DNA of 32,962 bases from CADCVW01 sp035644935 (GTDB taxonomy: Bacteria > Pseudomonadota > Alphaproteobacteria > Sphingomonadales > Sphingomonadaceae): the NCBI GenBank assembly GCA_035644935.1, contig DASQNO010000068.1, positions 1-32,962 of the forward strand, written 5' to 3'. The notes below the pieces were generated by a model. That model worked only from the letters and a program-made list of their open reading frames with translations, was not told the DNA's origin and searched no databases. Below, piece by piece: positions 28,713 through 32,962 of this stretch (position 1 is its first letter; each line of letters starts with the position of its first letter). The position numbers were made by a program, and so were the translations under genes.

Positions 28713-31322
28713 ATGGACATGAACGCTGCCGGCCTTTCCGCGCCGCCTTTGCCGATCCGCCGCGGGGACTACCGCCCGCCCGACTGGCTGGTGCCGGAGA
28801 TCGCGCTCGACTTCGACCTCGATCCGGCGCGCACCGTCGTTCGCGCCCGGCTTACCGTCACGCGCAACGGGTCGCACGACCGGCCGCTGCGGCTCGACGG
28901 CGACGCTCTGGCCCCGCTGTCGGTCGCGGTGGACGGAGAAGCGCTCGGCCCCAATCGCTGGCGGCTGGACGGCGATGCGCTGGTGGTCGGGCTCGACGGC
29001 GACAGCCATGTCGTCGAGACGGTGGTGGAGATCGCGCCGGAAGCGAACAGCCAGCTGATGGGCCTGTACGCGTCTGGCGGCATCCTGTGCACGCAATGCG
29101 AGGCGGAGGGCTTCCGCCGCATCACCTTTTTCCCCGATCGCCCGGATGTGCTCAGCCGCTACCGCGTCACGCTGCGCGCCGACAAGGCAACGTTCCCGGT
29201 GCTGCTGTCCAACGGCGACCTCGTCGCGCGGGGCGAGGGGGAGGGCGGCCGTCACTGGGCCGAATGGCACGACCCATTCCCCAAACCCTCCTACCTCTTC
29301 GCCGCCGTCGCCGGCGACCTGTCCGCCGCACGCGACCGCTTCGTCACAGCAAGCGGGCGCGAGGTGCAGCTCGCCATCTGGGTGCGCGAGGCCGACCTTC
29401 CCCGCACCGCCCACGCCATGGCGGCGCTCAAGGACGCCATGGCATGGGATGAGCGCGCCTACGGCCGCGAGTACGACCTGGGCGTGTTCAACATCGTGGC
29501 GGTCGCGGACTTCAACTTCGGCGCGATGGAGAACAAGGGCCTCAACATCTTCAACTCGCGCTACATCCTGGCCGACGCCCAAACCGCGACCGACCAGGAC
29601 TTCGACGGGGTCGCCACGGTCGTCGCGCACGAATATTTCCACAACTGGTCAGGCAACCGCGTCACCTGCCGCGACTGGTTCCAGCTGAGCCTCAAGGAAG
29701 GCTTCACCGTGCTGCGCGACCAGCAGTTCACTGCCGACCACGGCTCGCCCGCGGTCGCCCGCATCGAACAGGTCCGCGCGCTGCGTGCCGGCCAGTTCCC
29801 CGAGGACGCGGGACCGCTCGCGCACCCGGTGCGGCCGGAAAGCTACCTGGAGATCTCCAACTTCTACACGTCCACGATCTACAACAAGGGCGCGGAGGTC
29901 ATCCGCATGATGCGCACGGTCATCGGGCCGGAGAACTTCCGGCGCGGGTCGGACCTCTACTTCGACCGTCACGACGGCACCGCCGCGACATGCGAGGACT
30001 TCGTCCGGGCAATGGAGGAGGCGAGCGGCGCCGACCTGACGCAGTTCCGCCGCTGGTACACGCAGGCGGGCACACCGCATCTGGGCGCGCGCCTCGCCTA
30101 CGAGATGGAAACCCAAACCGCGCGGCTGACGCTGACGCAGACGATGGCGCCGACGCCGGGCCAGCCGGACAAGGCACCCATGCTGATCCCGGTCAAGATG
30201 GCGCTGTTCGCCGGAGACGGAGGCGCGTCGCCGCCGGTCGAAGACACGCTGATGCTCGCCGAGGCGTCACATGAGTTCGTCTTCGAGAACATCGACGCCG
30301 CCCCCGTGCTGTCGATAAACCGCGGCTTCTCCGCGCCCGTCCTCGTCGACGCGCCCCGTGGCTCCACCGACCTCGCCTTCCTCTCCGCGCACGAAACTGA
30401 TCCCTTCGCCCGTTATGAGGCGCTGCAGCAGCTGATGCTCGAAGTCGCGCTGGCCTCGATCGATGGACGAGCCGGCGATACGGACGCCGTCGTGGCGACC
30501 GTCCAAGAGACGCTCGCGCGCATGGCCGACGACCCCGCCTTCGCCGCCGAGGCAGTACTCGTGCCGTCCGAGGCGTTTATTGGCGAGCGGCTCCCCGTGA
30601 TCGACCCCGATGCTGTGCACGCCGCGCGAGAGGCGCTGATCGCCGCGCTGGCGACGCGGCTCACCCACAGCTGGGACGCCGCCTACCGGCTGCATGGCGA
30701 CGCGGCCTACGTCTATTCGCCGCGCGCCAAGGGCCTGCGCCGCCTCCGCAACATCGCGCTGGGCTTCCTTGCCAAGGCCGACCCGCAAGCCGGCGCCGCG
30801 CGCGCGCGCGCCCAGTACGACGCGGCGGACAACATGACCGACCGGATGGGCGCGCTGACCGTGCTCGCCAACGGCGAGGGACCGGAGCGCGAGGCCGCGC
30901 TGGCCGATTTCCACGACCGCTACCGCCACGACCCGCTGGTCATCGACAAATGGTTCACCGTGCAGGCGCTGTCGACGCGCGACGATACGGCGGGCGCGGT
31001 CGAGGCGCTGTCCCGCCACCCGGACTTCGCGCTGACCAACCCCAACCGCATCCGCGCGCTGGTCAGCGCCTTCGCCGCCAACCCGCGCGCCTTCCACGCG
31101 GCCGATGGTGCCGGCTACCGGTTTCTCTCTCGGATGGTTCTGGAGGTCGACAAGCTCAACCCGCAAACCGCCGCCAAGCTCGTGCCGCCGCTCGGCCGCT
31201 GGAAGCGCTACGACGAACGCCGAGCTACGCTGATGCGAGCGGAGCTGGAAACCATAGTCGCCACGCCCGCTTTGTCGAAGGACGTCTTCGAACAGGCGTC
31301 CAAGAGCCTGGGATCGAGCTAG
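28713..31322 (+). CDS. pepN: Aminopeptidase N, M1 family
   Basis: An 869-residue zinc aminopeptidase, the normal length for bacterial PepN. The exopeptidase motif GAMENKGLNIFNS is near 270, the zinc site HEYFHNWSGNR near 305-315, and the third ligand Glu lies in SLKEGFTVLRDQQF near 328. The C-terminal superhelix (DUF3458 types) covers about 450-869. No signal peptide is present, so it is cytoplasmic and trims peptides. The stop codon overlaps that of the convergent lipoprotein gene by two bases. Confidence 0.95.
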   Translation: MDMNAAGLSAPPLPIRRGDYRPPDWLVPEIALDFDLDPARTVVRARLTVTRNGSHDRPLRLDGDALAPLSVAVDGEALGPNRWRLDGDALVVGLDGDSHVVETVVEIAPEANSQLMGLYASGGILCTQCEAEGFRRITFFPDRPDVLSRYRVTLRADKATFPVLLSNGDLVARGEGEGGRHWAEWHDPFPKPSYLFAAVAGDLSAARDRFVTASGREVQLAIWVREADLPRTAHAMAALKDAMAWDERAYGREYDLGVFNIVAVADFNFGAMENKGLNIFNSRYILADAQTATDQDFDGVATVVAHEYFHNWSGNRVTCRDWFQLSLKEGFTVLRDQQFTADHGSPAVARIEQVRALRAGQFPEDAGPLAHPVRPESYLEISNFYTSTIYNKGAEVIRMMRTVIGPENFRRGSDLYFDRHDGTAATCEDFVRAMEEASGADLTQFRRWYTQAGTPHLGARLAYEMETQTARLTLTQTMAPTPGQPDKAPMLIPVKMALFAGDGGASPPVEDTLMLAEASHEFVFENIDAAPVLSINRGFSAPVLVDAPRGSTDLAFLSAHETDPFARYEALQQLMLEVALASIDGRAGDTDAVVATVQETLARMADDPAFAAEAVLVPSEAFIGERLPVIDPDAVHAAREALIAALATRLTHSWDAAYRLHGDAAYVYSPRAKGLRRLRNIALGFLAKADPQAGAARARAQYDAADNMTDRMGALTVLANGEGPEREAALADFHDRYRHDPLVIDKWFTVQALSTRDDTAGAVEALSRHPDFALTNPNRIRALVSAFAANPRAFHAADGAGYRFLSRMVLEVDKLNPQTAAKLVPPLGRWKRYDERRATLMRAELETIVATPALSKDVFEQASKSLGSS

Positions 31323-31903
31323 CCGCCGATCCAGTTGGCGATATCGCCGGCGACCTGGTTGGCGGCCTGGTTGAGCGCGGCGGAGACCGAGGCGCGGTCG
31401 ATCGTCGCGACCGGCACGCGCGCTTCCGAGCGGCGCGTCTCGACGCGGCTGCCGCCGGACCGAAGCAGGGCCGCATCGTAGGTCACGACCACGTCGCTGC
31501 GGTCCGCATCGACGCTGAACGCCAGCAATTGCCCGGTCAGCCGTGCGCCGGGATCGAGCGTGCGCTGCTTGTCGGACAGGACGACCCGGCCCGTTCGCGC
31601 CGCGATCGTCTCGCTCAGCAGGTCGCGGAACAGCGCGTTGGGCGTGTCCACCCACTGCGCGTCCTTGACGTAGGCGATGGCGATGCCGCCGGAGCGCACG
31701 GGCACGCGGTTGGTGTTGATCTCCTGGATCAGCGACGGTTCCACGACGGTGATCGTGTCGCCGGTCGCCGCGCTGCGGTTGGTCTGCACGGGCACCGACG
31801 CGCTGGGGCTCAGCGCCATCAGAACCGGCGGAGTCTTGCCGCCGAGCAACCCGCAGCCACTCAGGAGCAGCGCAGCGAGGAGGAGGGGCGTTGCACGCGT
31901 CAT
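31319..31903 (-). CDS. ABC-type transport auxiliary lipoprotein (PqiC/LetC-like)
   Basis: A 194-residue lipoprotein with signal MTRATPLLLAALLLSGC and lipobox LLSGC, so Cys17 should be lipidated. The mature part has the strand-helix pattern of the ABC-type transport auxiliary family (DUF330/PqiC), for example DTITVVEPSLIQEINTNRVP, AIAYVKDAQWVDTPNALFRD and LSETIAARTGRVVL. Partners bridge MCE proteins to the outer membrane. The start overlaps the MlaD-type stop (ATGA), so it is the last gene of the lipid transport operon. Confidence 0.85.
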   Translation of the reverse strand: MTRATPLLLAALLLSGCGLLGGKTPPVLMALSPSASVPVQTNRSAATGDTITVVEPSLIQEINTNRVPVRSGGIAIAYVKDAQWVDTPNALFRDLLSETIAARTGRVVLSDKQRTLDPGARLTGQLLAFSVDADRSDVVVTYDAALLRSGGSRVETRRSEARVPVATIDRASVSAALNQAANQVAGDIANWIGG

Positions 31904-32871
31904 TTCTTGGGCGCCTTGTAATCGGGAAGCTTGGGTGCGCCCAGGATCGCGGTGACGCCGCCCTGGTCGAGGCGCTGGGACACGTCGCTGAGCGCCGAGG
32001 CCGTGTCGCGCAGGTCGCTGACGAGCAGGCCGACTTCGGGGATCGTCTGCTTGGACAAGGCCTGCAGCCCCGGCCGCGCGTCGGAAATCGCCGCGTCGAG
32101 GTTGCGCACGCTGTTCTCCGCGGTCGCCGTCGTCTGACGCAGGTTCGCCACAGCGGCGCGCGCGTCGTTGGTCAGCCCGCGGCCGTCGCGTTGGACCAAC
32201 CCGTTGGTGGACTCCGCGAGTTCCCCGATCCGTCGCGCCGCCAACGCGCTTTCCCGCACCGCCGCACGCGTTTCCACCAGCGTCGCCGCGATCTCCGGCG
32301 AGCGCGCGGCGAGCGAGCGGCTGATGTCCTCGAAATTCTCGAGGATGCCGGCCAGCGACTCCTGGTTGCGATCGTTCAGCGTCGTCGCGAGCCGTTCGGT
32401 CAAGGTCGAGACCCGGTCGAGCAGTTCGGGGGCGCTCGACAGCAGCGCCGCAAACCCGCCGGGCTTTGCCGGAATCACCGGCACGCCGTACGGCCCTTCT
32501 GCGGTGATCGCCGGACGGCCCCGCACCGCGCCATTAAGCTGTATCTGGCTGACTCCGGTAAAGCCGATGCTCTGGATCGTCGCGGCCGTGCCCTGCAGAA
32601 CGGGCGTGCTGGAGTCGATCGCGATACGCACGCGGACCCGGTCGGGTCGATTAGGCTCAAGCGCGATCTTCTCGATCTGTCCCACGGGCACGCCCTGGAA
32701 CGCGACCGGCGAGCCCTTGGCGAGGCCGTCGACGGCCTGCGTGAAGAAGATGTCGTACCGGTTGTCGTCCGTGCCGGACAAGCTGGACAGCCAGACGGTA
32801 AAGCCCAGCACGGCCGCGATCAGCGCCAGGACGATGCCGCCGACGAGCACATGGTTGGAACGCGTTTCCAT
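31900..32871 (-). CDS. mlaD: MlaD-family MCE lipid-transport protein
   Basis: A 323-residue protein. One membrane anchor (HVLVGGIVLALIAAVLGFTV, about 7-28) is followed by the MCE domain (RYDIFFTQAVDGLAKGSPVA, VPVGQIEKIAL) at about 38-115 and a long helical tail (SLAARSPEIAATLVETRAAV). The tail is longer than in E. coli MlaD (183 residues) and typical of alphaproteobacterial MlaD forms. The family moves phospholipids between inner and outer membranes. It lies three bases after the ATPase end on the same strand. Confidence 0.9.
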   Translation of the reverse strand: METRSNHVLVGGIVLALIAAVLGFTVWLSSLSGTDDNRYDIFFTQAVDGLAKGSPVAFQGVPVGQIEKIALEPNRPDRVRVRIAIDSSTPVLQGTAATIQSIGFTGVSQIQLNGAVRGRPAITAEGPYGVPVIPAKPGGFAALLSSAPELLDRVSTLTERLATTLNDRNQESLAGILENFEDISRSLAARSPEIAATLVETRAAVRESALAARRIGELAESTNGLVQRDGRGLTNDARAAVANLRQTTATAENSVRNLDAAISDARPGLQALSKQTIPEVGLLVSDLRDTASALSDVSQRLDQGGVTAILGAPKLPDYKAPKK

Positions 32872-32874
32872 CGA

Positions 32875-32962
32875 TCAGGCGGCTTCCGTTGCGGGCAGAT
32901 GGGCGGCGGCGCGCCCGCGTGGCCCGTTGAAATAGCTTTGAATCCAGGGATGGTCCATCGCC
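32875..32962 (-). CDS. mlaF: ABC transporter ATPase of lipid transport system, C-terminal end (truncated by window)
   Basis: Only the last 28 codons are visible: AMDHPWIQSYFNGPRGRAAA and then HLPATEAA before the stop. The HPWIQSYFNGPRGRAA pattern is the usual end of the MlaF/Ttg2A ATPase in alphaproteobacteria, and position upstream of mlaD fits. Walker motifs lie outside the window. Confidence 0.75.
   Translation of the reverse strand, partial: AMDHPWIQSYFNGPRGRAAAHLPATEAA

Overview
The window looks like chromosomal DNA of a high-GC alphaproteobacterium of the Sphingomonadales. This rests on an EipA/DUF1134 protein, sphingomonad-style REP palindromes, two typical tRNA genes, dense small operons with ATGA overlaps, and codons strongly biased to G/C in the third position. 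No rRNA, CRISPR array or complete insertion sequence was seen.

Layout. 1-4789 is conserved core: the 3' end of aconitase acnA, a small membrane protein, a cyclase-family hydrolase, a small charged protein, a YgfZ-type folate-binding protein, dihydroorotase and EipA. 4790-about 10825 is a decayed genomic island in the 3' end of a tRNA-Ser(GCU) gene. It holds a P4-type integrase broken by three frameshifts and one nonsense codon, many gene fragments (SRAP, a DUF4760-like piece, a zinc-ribbon tail, unknowns), an AT-rich patch near 9440-9780 and a short degenerate copy of the tRNA 3' end near 10812. The only intact-looking cargo is a two-gene unit: a TbpB-like surface lipoprotein and a SLAM-type outer-membrane translocator.

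10890-19100 is core again: SelO pseudokinase/AMPylase, a seryl-tRNA synthetase of Thermus-like sequence type, an alpha/beta hydrolase, a 4HBT thioesterase, a secreted S9 oligopeptidase and an Xaa-Pro aminopeptidase. tRNA-Thr(GGU) follows at 19275.

19387-26557, on the minus strand, is the most interesting block. It encodes a MASE1-PAS-PAS hybrid histidine kinase with its own receiver and HPt, a stand-alone receiver, a TPR plus outer-membrane beta-barrel protein, a membrane-anchored HEAT-repeat protein and a processive family-2 glycosyltransferase. The last four are tightly coupled by overlaps of a few bases or gaps of 6 bases. I read this as a phosphorelay-controlled, synthase-dependent glycan production and export system built like Pga or Bcs from unrelated-looking adaptors. 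The glycan and the control mode are not evident from sequence.

26693-32962 returns to housekeeping: threonine aldolase-like lyase plus EamA transporter, PepN aminopeptidase, and on the minus strand the end of an Mla-type lipid transport operon (ATPase tail, MlaD, auxiliary lipoprotein).
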